Assembly (NCBI GenBank): GCA_021371805.1
Contig: JAJFVM010000047.1
Span: forward strand, 1-33,972
DNA: 33,972 bases
Source: a bacterium
GTDB lineage: Bacteria > Actinomycetota > Humimicrobiia > Humimicrobiales > Humimicrobiaceae
Direction of reading: 5' to 3'
Below, piece after piece: positions 16,501 through 24,211 of this stretch. Below the pieces are notes generated by a model. The model saw nothing but the letters and a program-made list of their open reading frames with translations. It did not search any database and had not been told where the DNA came from. Each line of letters starts with the position of its first letter. Positions within the stretch are counted from its first letter, which is position 1. The position numbers were made by a program, and so were the translations under genes.

Positions 16501-16570
16501 TATCTTTCGCTTTATTACAGGCATATTTTAGAAGAAGCCCATCAAAATAAATTCAATTATCAGCGATTTT

Positions 16571-16599
16571 ATTTTATGTTTATTACAAAAATATTACAA
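16571..16599 (-). promoter_or_regulatory. Predicted sigma-70 promoter for the main BMC operon
   Basis: On the minus strand TTGTAA (16594-16599) and TAAAAT (16571-16576) are separated by 17 nt. Transcription would start near 16564, about 64 nt before the BMC-P start codon at 16500. The region is AT-rich, so a chance match is possible, but both position and spacing fit. Confidence 0.45.
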
Positions 16600-16730
16600 G
16601 CTATCCGCATTTTTTGCCACAGCAAATAAAAATATTAACATAAAAATATATAATTCAAGATTTTCAAGCAGCTTAAAAACAGAAGGAAGTAATATTAATA
16701 TAATATATTAAAATTTTATCTTTTAAATTT

Positions 16731-16755
16731 ATATTTACCAAAAAAAAGTAAATAT
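16731..16755. promoter_or_regulatory. Inverted repeat, candidate operator between the divergent BMC operon and blaI-like gene
   Basis: ATATTTAC (16731-16738) and GTAAATAT (16748-16755) form a perfect 8-bp dyad around nine bases (C and eight A). It sits between the two divergent promoters. It is not the TACA-N2-TGTA form known for MecI/BlaI, so binding by the adjacent repressor is only a guess. Confidence 0.4.
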
Positions 16756-16822
16756 TACATAAATATTAAATTGATTTAATATTTATCATCAGAATTAAAC
16801 GTTAAATTCATTAAAGACTTTA

Positions 16823-16851
16823 TTGATTTTAAACATAAAATACAGTATTAT
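16823..16851 (+). promoter_or_regulatory. Predicted sigma-70 promoter for the BlaI-like regulator gene
   Basis: TTGATT (16823-16828) and TATTAT (16846-16851) are 17 nt apart. Transcription would start near 16858, about 73 nt before the regulator ATG. TACA and TGTA (16841-16844, 16857-16860) flank the -10 box but are 12 nt apart. Confidence 0.5.
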
Positions 16852-16930
16852 TTTTTTGTAGATATAAAATCGACTTTTGGAAAAATGTGGAGGAATTTTA
16901 CACGAAACTAATTTATGAAACGAGGGGAAA

Positions 16931-17362
16931 ATGGCAAAAGAAACTGACCTGAAAAAGAAATCCGAAGAGATTGGGATAAATGGACTTAACAGCATAAGCA
17001 ATCTTGAAGCAGATATAATGAAGATAGTATGGGATAGAAGAAAAGTCACTGTCAGAGAAGTCCACGAATATATGTTGAGAAAAGAGATCGAAAACAAAAA
17101 AGAGGGTTTTATTCCTTATACTACAGTTATGTCGACAATGACGACCCTTGCAGAAAAAGGGCTGCTAAAACAGGATAAATCTTCCAAAACATATATCTAT
17201 TCTGCTGCTGTAGACAATAAGGAGCTTTCCAAAAGCATAATCAAATCTGTTGCTGATAAGCTGCTTGGGGAACCTTCAAAAAAAATAATTTCCAGTTTCT
17301 TTGAAGATTCAAAAAAAATATCCATCGAAGGTATTGATAAGCTTTTAAAAGAAATAAAGTAA
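16931..17362 (+). CDS. BlaI/MecI/CopY-family winged-helix repressor
   Basis: This 143-aa DNA-binding protein of the penicillinase-repressor family acts as a dimer. The signature is NLEADIMKIVWDRRKVTVREVHEYM, then PYTTVMSTMTTLAEKGLLKQDKSSKTYIYSA, a winged helix over about residues 20-100. The C-terminal helices (KSIIKSVADKLLGEPSKKIISSFF) would dimerise. The start is clear: GAGGGGA lies just before the ATG. No BlaR/MecR protease sensor gene is near, so a different signal must relieve repression. It is the only plus-strand gene in the BMC locus and splits the four BMC-P genes into two pairs. It probably controls its own gene and the divergent BMC operon; this is inferred from position alone. Confidence 0.87.
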   Translation: MAKETDLKKKSEEIGINGLNSISNLEADIMKIVWDRRKVTVREVHEYMLRKEIENKKEGFIPYTTVMSTMTTLAEKGLLKQDKSSKTYIYSAAVDNKELSKSIIKSVADKLLGEPSKKIISSFFEDSKKISIEGIDKLLKEIK

Positions 17363-17397
17363 TGCTCTATAATTTTAAAAGTTAAACTGGATCAGAT

Positions 17398-17432
17398 TAA
17401 AAACAGCCTGGTTTTTTTCAGGCTGTTTTTTA
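17398..17432. terminator. Bidirectional Rho-independent terminator
   Basis: AACAGCCTG (17402-17410) and CAGGCTGTT (17419-17427) form a GC-containing stem with a short T-rich loop. It is followed by TTTTT on the plus strand and has AAAAA before it, which is a T tract on the minus strand. It ends both the plus-strand regulator gene and the minus-strand BMC-P pair that stops at 17477. Confidence 0.9.
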
Positions 17433-17476
17433 TTGATTTAAATTATTTCTTTTGTTTTTCTTCCATAGGTACTGCC

Positions 17477-17746
17477 TTACAACACTATCTGCATTGAATC
17501 AACCTTGGCAACTATTACTGAATCTATACTTCTTTCCCTTGTTTCATCTGTCATTCGTGCGGAGCTGCCGTTAACTACCAGAACTTTTTCACCTATCCCT
17601 ACTCCGACAGCATCCACAGCTATAACAAACGGTTCTAAAAGATTATCTTCAAGATCAATTGCTTTAACAAGAAGTAACTTTTTGCCAATCAGCCCCGGAT
17701 CTTTTTGCGTTGCAACTACCGAACCTATCACTTTACCTAATACCAT
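17477..17746 (-). CDS. Pentameric microcompartment vertex protein (BMC-P)
   Basis: This 89-aa EutN/CcmL protein has GKVIGSVVATQKDPGLIGKKLLLVKAID, then FVIAVDAVGVGIGEKVLVVNGSSAR and VIVAKVDSMQI. The GSSAR segment is the classic form, so this is the most canonical pentamer of the four. GGGAG stands nine bases before the ATG. It follows the next BMC-P gene with a 3-nt gap. The pair is cut off from the main BMC operon by the terminator at 17398-17432. Confidence 0.94.
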   Translation of the reverse strand: MVLGKVIGSVVATQKDPGLIGKKLLLVKAIDLEDNLLEPFVIAVDAVGVGIGEKVLVVNGSSARMTDETRERSIDSVIVAKVDSMQIVL

Positions 17747-17749
17747 AAT

Positions 17750-18025
17750 TTACACTCCCGGAATATTTACATCATCAATAATGGCAATAATAGTAGCATC
17801 GGTAGGTACCTCTTCCGGTTCAAATGCCCATGCAGCTTCCTTGCCATCTTCATAACCGACATAATCTCCCGCACCTGAATCGGTAGTATCAAGAGCTACA
17901 ATAAATTTTTCATATTCAAGACCTGTCTGCATATCAATTGGCTTGATAATCTGGATCTTTTTTCCTTCCAGCCCTTTTACTTTTATAGTTGCCACAATAT
18001 TACCAATAACTTTACCATAAAACAT
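17750..18025 (-). CDS. Pentameric microcompartment vertex protein (BMC-P), acidic variant
   Basis: This 91-aa protein starts GKVIGNIVATIKVKGLEGKKIQIIKPID, followed by KFIVALDTTDSGAGDYVGYEDGKEAAWAF and ATIIAIIDDVNI, the EutN/CcmL pattern. An acidic loop (EPEEVPTD) precedes the last strand. It is the first gene of a two-gene unit. The folD terminator lies upstream, so it needs its own promoter, or readthrough from folD; no clear promoter stands out in 18026-18147. Confidence 0.92.
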   Translation of the reverse strand: MFYGKVIGNIVATIKVKGLEGKKIQIIKPIDMQTGLEYEKFIVALDTTDSGAGDYVGYEDGKEAAWAFEPEEVPTDATIIAIIDDVNIPGV

Positions 18026-18147
18026 TTTTGCCTGCTTTTATAGAATAATACCAGTTCTTTAAAAATAATGATTAAGTTAATAATCAATCTAAGTAATATA
18101 TTAAAAGAAAATCCAAATATTATCCAAATAATAATATTTTTTTATTT

Positions 18148-18195
18148 AAAAAAAAGATAGTTTAGCCAGGAGTCGATTATCCGGCTAAACTATCT
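18148..18195 (-). terminator. Rho-independent terminator after folD
   Basis: AGATAGTTTAGCC (18155-18167) and GGCTAAACTATCT (18183-18195) form a perfect 13-bp stem with a 15-nt loop. On the minus strand the stem is followed by a run of eight T. It separates folD from the BMC-P pair. Confidence 0.9.
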
Positions 18196-18231
18196 TCATT
18201 AAAAACAAATATCTGTTTCATAATTACTTTT

Positions 18232-19146
18232 TTACTTCAGCTGAGCGAAATCTTTTGCAGCTTTTAACGTATTTTTTAATAACATCGCTATAGTCATTAA
18301 GCCGACACCGCCTGGTACTGGTGTTATAACGCTTGCTTTTTGTTCTACTTTCTGAAAATCAACATCACCTATAAGAGTTGCTCCTTTTGTATCAAAATCA
18401 GATTTTCTCCAGCTTAAAAGTTCAGGATTTGCCTTATCAACGGTAATCCTATTGATTCCTGCATCAATTACCACTGCGCCATCTTTAACCATATCTTCTT
18501 TTATTAAATAGGGCTTGCCTACCGCAGAAATAAGAATATCTGCATTAATTGTGTGCATTTTCAAATCTCTTGTTTCAATATGACAGACGGTAACAGTAGC
18601 CCATTCATTCAGTAAAAGAAGTGCGCAAGGTTTTCCGACAATTTCACTATGTCCGACCATGGTTGCATTTTTACCTTTTATTGTTATTTTCTCTCTTTTC
18701 ATCATCTCGATAATGCCCGCAGGTGTTGCAGGTACGAAACCGTCTTGCTGTGCAAACAGTTTTCCAATATTTATAGGATGAAATCCGTCCACATCCTTCA
18801 AGGGGGATATTGCTTCAAGGACCTTTGTTTTATCAATTTGACGAGGCAATGGAAGCTGAACAAGAAATCCGTGAATATCTTTCCTGCTATTGTAAATCTC
18901 TATTTGTTTTAATACTTCAGCTTCAGTTGCAGTTTCGGGCAGTTTTACGGTATCTGATAAAAAACCAACCTCATCGCATCCTTTTTGCTTATTAGCTACA
19001 TATACTTTTGAAGCCGGATCTTCTCCTACAAGAATAACTCCCAGACCAGGTTTTATTCCTTTTACTCTTTCAAGCTCTTTAACTTCTTCTTTGATCTCGT
19101 TTTTTATATCGCCCGATATTTTATTTCCATTAATTAATTTAGCCAT
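18232..19146 (-). CDS. folD: Bifunctional methylenetetrahydrofolate dehydrogenase/methenyltetrahydrofolate cyclohydrolase
   Basis: FolD interconverts methylene-, methenyl- and formyl-tetrahydrofolate, part of the methyl branch of the Wood-Ljungdahl pathway and of general one-carbon metabolism. All family blocks are present in 304 aa: SKVYVANKQKGCDEVGF with the catalytic Lys, VQLPLPRQ, KDVDGFHPINIGKL, PATPAGIIEMM, VGHSEIVGKPCALLLLN, and TPVPGGVGLMTIAMLL. GGAG precedes the ATG. It lies downstream of fhs in the same direction, the next-step enzyme. A strong terminator follows. Confidence 0.97.
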   Translation of the reverse strand: MAKLINGNKISGDIKNEIKEEVKELERVKGIKPGLGVILVGEDPASKVYVANKQKGCDEVGFLSDTVKLPETATEAEVLKQIEIYNSRKDIHGFLVQLPLPRQIDKTKVLEAISPLKDVDGFHPINIGKLFAQQDGFVPATPAGIIEMMKREKITIKGKNATMVGHSEIVGKPCALLLLNEWATVTVCHIETRDLKMHTINADILISAVGKPYLIKEDMVKDGAVVIDAGINRITVDKANPELLSWRKSDFDTKGATLIGDVDFQKVEQKASVITPVPGGVGLMTIAMLLKNTLKAAKDFAQLK

Positions 19147-19215
19147 TATCTAACTCCGTTTATTAAAATTTATTAATTGTTATGCTTAATTATTTTTAAA
19201 ATGATTCTAAAAGCG

Positions 19216-19282
19216 GAAAGAGACCAGATGGCCAGCTTAAAATAAAATTTTTATTTAATCGCTTAAAGCCACCTGGCCTCTT
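19216..19282. terminator. Long hairpin between fhs and folD, possible terminator
   Basis: The arms AAAGAGACCAGATGGC and GCCACCTGGCCTCTTT pair over 16 positions, two of them through G-U in the minus-strand RNA. The loop is long and AT-rich. The plus side ends in CTTTTAAC and the minus side in CTTTCCGCTTTT, so the T tracts are modest. It may attenuate readthrough from fhs into folD, or stabilise the fhs 3' end. Confidence 0.55.
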
Positions 19283-19340
19283 TTAACTACTTCAAGTACT
19301 TTTTGAACTGATTACTTGCAAAAAAAATAATTACAGGTAT

Positions 19341-21038
19341 TTAGAATAATCCTACAATGTTACCATTCTCATCTATATCAACTTTTGTACCGGCAGGAAC
19401 TTTTGGAAGACCTGGCATAGTTCTCATTTCACCTAAAAGCGGATATAGAAAACCTGCTCCTATTGAAGCTTTAACATCCCTTATCGGTATCCTGTAGCCT
19501 CTTGGTCTGCCTTTTAAGTTCGGGTCATGGCTAAGCGATAGGTGTGTTTTTGCCATACAAATGGGAAGTTTATCAAAACCTTGCTTGTTATAAAGAGCAA
19601 TTTTCTCTTCCGCTTTTGGAAGGTAATCAACACCGTCTGCACCATAGATTTTAGTAGCAATAGTTTCAATTTTTTCCTTGATTGTTGCTTCAAGAGGATA
19701 AAGAAATTTAAAATTACTTGGTTTCTCACAAGCCTTGGCAACAGCATTGGCAAGGTCTTCCCCACCTTCACTGCCTTTTGCCCAGACTTCGCTTATAACA
19801 CAGTCATCTGCTCCGGCAGAAACAGCCATTTCTTTTATTGCTTCAATCTCTTCCTTATAATCTGCGGTAAAGGTGTTAATTGAAACAACAACAGGTATTC
19901 CGAAATATCTCATGTTCTCAATCATCTTAACAAGATTTTCACAACCCTTTTTAACTGCTTCCACATTTTTGGCTTCCATTTTAGCTTTGTCCACACCTTT
20001 TCCCGGTATGAACTCAAAACCGCCGCCGTGCATCTTTAAAGCTCTGACCGTAGCTACTATAACGACAGCCGAAGGTTTAAGGCCGCTGTATCTGCATTTG
20101 ATATCCATGAATTTTTCAGCTCCAAGATCAGCGCCGAAACCGCTTTCTGTTACAACATAATCCCCAAGCTTGCAGGCCATCATATCTGCCAGAATTGAAT
20201 TGTTTCCATGTGCAATATTTGCAAAAGGACCGGCATGTACAAAACAAGGATTGTGCTCAATTGTTTGAAGCAGGTTTGGTTTGATTGCATCTTTAAGTAA
20301 AACAGTCATTGCACCGGCGCACTTTAAATCCTCCGCCGTAACCGGTCTCCCGTCATAAGTGGTTCCGACAACCATTCTTGAAAGTCTTTGTCTTATATCC
20401 TTAAGACTTGTGGTTAAAGCTAAAATTGCCATTACTTCCGAAGCGACAGTAATATCATAACCAGATTCTCTTGGCATGCCATTAGCTTTGCCGCCAAGCC
20501 CCAACACTATATTTCTTAATACTCTGTCGTTAACATCTACTACTCTGTTTAATGTGATGCTGAACGGATCAATATTTAATTCATTCCCATGCATTATGTG
20601 GGCATCTAAAAACGCAGCCAGAAGATTATGCGCCACTCCTACTGCATGAACATCTCCTGTTAAATGAAGGTTGAAATCTTCCATTGGAAGAACCTGGGAG
20701 AAACCTCCACCTGCAGCTCCGCCTTTGATTCCAAAAACAGGACCAAGCGACGGCTGCCTTATACAGGTTATTGCTTTTTTCCCTATCCTGTTTAAAGACA
20801 TGCCAAGACCTATTGTTGTAACTGTTTTGCCTTCCCCAAGCGGTGTGGGAGTAATAGCCGTAACATCTACATATTTTGCATCCGGCCTGTCTTTCAGACG
20901 ATCCAGGACTTCCAGCTTTACTTTTGCCTTGTATTTACCATAAAGTTCAAGGTCGTCTTCTTCGAGCCCCATTGACTCTGCTACCTCTATGATGGGCATC
21001 ATTTTTGCTTCTTGAGCAATTTCGATATCACTTTTCAA
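19341..21038 (-). CDS. fhs: Formate-tetrahydrofolate ligase
   Basis: Fhs activates formate with ATP to 10-formyl-tetrahydrofolate, the first folate step of the Wood-Ljungdahl methyl branch. Family blocks are strong: DIEIAQEAKMMPIIEVA, ELYGKYKAKV, the P-loop region TPTPLGEGKTVTTIGL, QPSLGPVFGIKGGAAGGGFSQ, MEDFNLHLTGDVHAVG and PGLPKVPAG near the end. TTG at 21038 is chosen because AAAGGAG lies five bases upstream and it matches the usual N-terminus of the family. A longer reading from TTG at 21053 would place that ribosome binding site inside the gene. Length is 565 aa, near the usual 555-560. A promoter and a structured leader lie in front. Confidence 0.96.
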   Translation of the reverse strand: MKSDIEIAQEAKMMPIIEVAESMGLEEDDLELYGKYKAKVKLEVLDRLKDRPDAKYVDVTAITPTPLGEGKTVTTIGLGMSLNRIGKKAITCIRQPSLGPVFGIKGGAAGGGFSQVLPMEDFNLHLTGDVHAVGVAHNLLAAFLDAHIMHGNELNIDPFSITLNRVVDVNDRVLRNIVLGLGGKANGMPRESGYDITVASEVMAILALTTSLKDIRQRLSRMVVGTTYDGRPVTAEDLKCAGAMTVLLKDAIKPNLLQTIEHNPCFVHAGPFANIAHGNNSILADMMACKLGDYVVTESGFGADLGAEKFMDIKCRYSGLKPSAVVIVATVRALKMHGGGFEFIPGKGVDKAKMEAKNVEAVKKGCENLVKMIENMRYFGIPVVVSINTFTADYKEEIEAIKEMAVSAGADDCVISEVWAKGSEGGEDLANAVAKACEKPSNFKFLYPLEATIKEKIETIATKIYGADGVDYLPKAEEKIALYNKQGFDKLPICMAKTHLSLSHDPNLKGRPRGYRIPIRDVKASIGAGFLYPLLGEMRTMPGLPKVPAGTKVDIDENGNIVGLF

Positions 21039-21079
21039 TAGCACTCCTTTCAAACCATTTTAGTTTTTTTTGAAATGAG

Positions 21080-21144
21080 TTTGACAGGATAGGCGTTCTC
21101 CTATTTAAGGGTTACCTAAAATAGGAGGACTCCTGCCCGTCAAA
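21080..21144 (-). promoter_or_regulatory. Long structured leader hairpin upstream of fhs, candidate cis-regulatory RNA
   Basis: On the minus strand the predicted 5' leader of fhs folds into one long stem. The outer pairing is TTTGAC with GTCAAA (21080-21085 and 21139-21144). A bulged GG/CC-rich section follows. The inner stem is CTCCTATTT with AAATAGGAG (21098-21106 and 21119-21127), extended by AGG/CCT to a four-base UAAC loop. It begins just past the predicted start site and ends about 42 nt before the start codon. No T tract follows it. It does not match the THF or ZTP riboswitch consensus as I know them. Confidence 0.55.
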
Positions 21145-21158
21145 TATTTTAGAAAAAG

Positions 21159-21187
21159 ATTATATAAGAAAAAAATACAAGTTACAA
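21159..21187 (-). promoter_or_regulatory. Predicted sigma-70 promoter for fhs
   Basis: On the minus strand TTGTAA (21182-21187) and a perfect TATAAT (21159-21164) are separated by exactly 17 nt. Transcription would begin near 21152, giving a leader of about 115 nt that holds the hairpin. Confidence 0.65.
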
Positions 21188-21477
21188 ATTATTTTATTTA
21201 CTTATATTTTAAGCAATAATTGTTTTATTTTATGATTTTAAATTTTATTAAGGCCGCTGAACAATGCATTAAATAAGTGATTTAATGGACAACTTTTATC
21301 ATTTTTTTTATAATGATTATTTCTCATAAAGATACGGATACTTAAGGTTTACCATGAGTTTTTACTTTTCATCAGACATTATTGCTCTTAAATAAATATC
21401 TTTTAATAGAAGTTTTCTTATTTTAATATCCTTAATAAACTTAAATCATCTATATTGTCCTATGCCATATGAACATT
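21188..21477. other. AT-rich spacer between fhs and lipoprotein gene, nothing seen
   Basis: No gene, RNA or repeat is apparent here apart from the fhs promoter at its left edge and the lipoprotein terminator at its right. Confidence 0.5.
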
Positions 21478-21512
21478 AAAAATGGAAAGCACTTTCATGC
21501 CTTCCATTTTTT
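21478..21512. terminator. Terminator after lipoprotein gene
   Basis: AAAAATGGAA and TTCCATTTTTT form a stem with a loop of about 14 nt, with T tracts on both strands. It lies about 78 nt beyond the minus-strand stop at 21590. Confidence 0.7.
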
Positions 21513-21589
21513 AATTTTTAATTAAAATTTAATATTAAATATTTATAATATAATTATCCAAAAGCAACGTAATGCCTGTATTTTTAAAG

Positions 21590-22123
21590 TTACTGTTCCA
21601 CCACAGTCATCGTCATTGAAGCCGTATCACCTGACTTGCCGATCATTACTACAACATCATATTTGTCGCCTTTAAAATTAAGATATGCTACATCACCATC
21701 GTTTGATTCAGTATATTGATCAGTTGTAACTTCCCACCCTGAACTGTATTTATTTTTATACCATTTATATACATCTTTTATTGAACTGTTTGTAAATTCT
21801 CCTAAAATTGAAAACTCGTTTTTATTCGTATCACCGTTTCTGGTTTTTGTTGACATGGAAAGTTTTACATCAGGATAAACAGCCAATTCTGAGGGCCAGC
21901 CATCAGGTAGTTTTGCATTTTCCCCAATCTGGGTCTGGCCGCCTTCTTCATCCTTAACCGTTACCCCGTTTTTATCTAAATCTAAATCGACATTTCCTCC
22001 TGCAGCTTTTTCAATTGCCTTTTCGGCAATCTTTGTGCCAGTTCTTGCACAACCGCTAAATGATAATATAACTAAAATAAAAATCACTAAAATTCCAATA
22101 GTCGCCAGCGTTCTTTTTTTCAT
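21590..22123 (-). CDS. Hypothetical lipoprotein
   Basis: This is a 177-aa secreted lipoprotein of unknown function. The N-terminus MKKRTLATIGILVIFILVILSFSGC is a type II signal peptide with lipobox FSGC. Next comes an amphipathic Ala/Lys-rich segment (TKIAEKAIEKAAGGNVDLDLDKNGVTVKDEEG) and then LPDGWPSELAVYPDVKLSMS, a combination common in small Gram-positive lipoproteins. The C-terminal half (about 100-177) looks like a compact alpha/beta domain with KWYKNKYSSGWEVT. It stands alone with its own terminator. Confidence 0.8.
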   Translation of the reverse strand: MKKRTLATIGILVIFILVILSFSGCARTGTKIAEKAIEKAAGGNVDLDLDKNGVTVKDEEGGQTQIGENAKLPDGWPSELAVYPDVKLSMSTKTRNGDTNKNEFSILGEFTNSSIKDVYKWYKNKYSSGWEVTTDQYTESNDGDVAYLNFKGDKYDVVVMIGKSGDTASMTMTVVEQ

Positions 22124-22275
22124 TATTTTACCTTTCTCTGATTGTTTTAGCTTTACAATTTCAAGCCGGAATGAACTCGAACCGTATTAAGAACTGATAA
22201 ACTAATATTATAAACTATAAAAATAAAAAATATAAAACTATTTTTAATGAATTTCGTCCTCCAAAACCATAAAAA

Positions 22276-24090
22276 TTATTTATTTTCAAGCTCAATCTTA
22301 TAAAAACTCATGAACGCTTCACTCGGTATTTCCACCTTGCCAATTTTTTTCATCTTTTTCTTTCCTTTTTTTTGCTTGTCCAGAAGTTTGTTCTTCCTGG
22401 TTACGTCACCGCCGTAAAGCTTTGCTATCACATCTTTTCTAAATGCTGATACAGTTTCCCTTGCTATTACTCTTTTCCCGATTGAAGCCTGAATTGCTAT
22501 CTCAAACATCTGTTTTGGTATTTCCTGTTTTAATTTTTTAGCAAATTCCCTGCCTATATTGTAAGCTTTATCCTTATGAACTATAACTGCAAGCTCATCG
22601 ACTTTATTTCCTCCGACCAGAATATCAAGTTTTACAAGGTCTGATTCACGATATTCCAGAAACTCATAGTCAAGAGACGCAAATCCGGAAGAAATCGACT
22701 TTAAAAGGCTAAAAAAATCTACGATTATTTCCGAAAGAGGAAAGGCATATTTTAATTCCACCCTTCCAACAGAGATATATTGCATATCTTTATAAACTCC
22801 CCTTTTCTGGCTTGAAAGCTTCATGATTTCGCCTATGTATTCTTTTGGAGTTATTATTGTCGCCGAAACATAGGGTTCTTCAATTTTTACTATTTTTTCT
22901 TCTTCCGGATAATCTGCAGGGCTTTTTAAAAATATTACTTCTCCGTTTGTTTTTGTTATTTTATATGCAACATTAGGGGTAGTGGTCAAAAGCCTTAAAT
23001 TATATTCCCTTTCAAGTCTTTCCTTTACTATTTCAAGGTGCAGCAATCCCAGAAATCCCATTCTAAAGCCTGTACCAAGTGCTGTTGAAACTTCGGGGAC
23101 AAATATTAAAGAAGAATCATTAAGCTCAAGTTTTTTTAAGGCTTCCCTTAAATCTTCATAATCATCCCCGTCTATGGGATAAAGCCCGCAATATACCATC
23201 GGCTTGGGTTTTTTATAACCATGCAGACTTTTTTCCGACGGATTTATAAAAGATGTTATAGTATCACCGACAACTATCTTATCAACTTCTTTGATGCCAG
23301 TGACAATATACCCAACCTCACCGGTTGAAAGTTCATTTTTAGGAATCATTTTTGGTGCCATGATTCCTATTTCCTCAACTTCCGTAACATAATTTTCCGC
23401 CATGAATTTTATCTTCATGCCTTTAGATATTTTCCCGTTTACAATCCTTATAAGCGACACAACTCCTCTGTATGCATCATAATTGGAATCAAAGATAAGC
23501 GCCTGAAGCGGTGCATTTTCATCTCCTCCGGGAGCAGGGATTTCTAAAATTATGCTTTCCAGTATTTCTTCGACACCTTCCCCTGTTTTTGCAGAAACTT
23601 TATGGATCTTGCTTTTTTCTATCCCTAAAATCTTATTCAGCTCATCAGTTACTTCTTCCGGCCTTGAGCTTTGCAGATCTATCTTATTTATTACCGGTAT
23701 AAGCTCCAGGTCGTTATCTATTGCAAGATAAACATTGGCAAGTGTCTGGGCTTGAACTCCCTGGGTTGCATCTACAACCAGAAGCGCACCTTCACAGGCG
23801 GCAAGACTTCTTGAAACCTCGTAAGTAAAATCAACATGTCCCGGAGTATCAATTAAATTGAACTGGTATTCATTCCCATCAGTTTTTGATTTATACAATA
23901 CGGTTACATAATGAGCCTTGATTGTTATGCCTCTTTCTCTTTCAAGATCCATATCATCTAGATACTGATCAAACATTTCTCTCGGACTGACAGTATGCGT
24001 ATATTCAAGTATTCTGTCAGCCAGAGTGGATTTGCCATGATCAATATGCGCTATTATTGAAAAATTTCTTATAAATTTTTGATTGCTCAT
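22276..24090 (-). CDS. lepA: Elongation factor 4 (LepA), ribosomal back-translocase GTPase
   Basis: This 604-aa translational GTPase helps ribosomes recover from mistranslocation or late initiation stress. The GTP motifs are intact: [10 protein letters not shown] (G1), RERGITIKA (G2), DTPGHVDF (G3), NKIDL (G4) and SAKTGEG (G5). The LepA-specific C-terminal domain follows, with [31 protein letters not shown]. Length matches the family (about 600). It lies downstream of murJ in the same direction. Confidence 0.98.
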   Translation of the reverse strand: MSNQKFIRNFSIIAHIDHGKSTLADRILEYTHTVSPREMFDQYLDDMDLERERGITIKAHYVTVLYKSKTDGNEYQFNLIDTPGHVDFTYEVSRSLAACEGALLVVDATQGVQAQTLANVYLAIDNDLELIPVINKIDLQSSRPEEVTDELNKILGIEKSKIHKVSAKTGEGVEEILESIILEIPAPGGDENAPLQALIFDSNYDAYRGVVSLIRIVNGKISKGMKIKFMAENYVTEVEEIGIMAPKMIPKNELSTGEVGYIVTGIKEVDKIVVGDTITSFINPSEKSLHGYKKPKPMVYCGLYPIDGDDYEDLREALKKLELNDSSLIFVPEVSTALGTGFRMGFLGLLHLEIVKERLEREYNLRLLTTTPNVAYKITKTNGEVIFLKSPADYPEEEKIVKIEEPYVSATIITPKEYIGEIMKLSSQKRGVYKDMQYISVGRVELKYAFPLSEIIVDFFSLLKSISSGFASLDYEFLEYRESDLVKLDILVGGNKVDELAVIVHKDKAYNIGREFAKKLKQEIPKQMFEIAIQASIGKRVIARETVSAFRKDVIAKLYGGDVTRKNKLLDKQKKGKKKMKKIGKVEIPSEAFMSFYKIELENK

Positions 24091-24211
24091 TCTGAATTTT
24101 TATTTAAAATTATAAAAAAATAACAAAATTCTAAAACCAATAATAAAATTCAACTGCCATGTATCATCCGGTATCTATGACAAAGCTCAGAATCAACTCG
24201 TAGCAATTAAA

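Noticed and set aside
16841-16860. BlaI/MecI-type TACA...TGTA operator at the -10 box of the regulator gene
   Set aside because: The half-sites are 12 nt apart, whereas the known operators have them about 2 nt apart; likely chance in AT-rich DNA.
16795-17097. 100-aa minus-strand frame overlapping the BlaI-like gene
   Set aside because: It overlaps the start and promoter of the regulator, has no ribosome binding site, and reads as a low-complexity hydrophobic shadow.
8362-18025. Propanediol (Pdu), ethanolamine (Eut) or glycyl-radical type compartment
   Set aside because: No diol dehydratase, ethanolamine ammonia-lyase or glycyl-radical enzyme with activase is present in the window; the aldolase is the only candidate aldehyde-producing enzyme.
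21080-21144. Known THF or ZTP riboswitch upstream of fhs
   Set aside because: The conserved sequence blocks of either class that I know are not present; only a long hairpin is seen. Kept as an unassigned leader structure.
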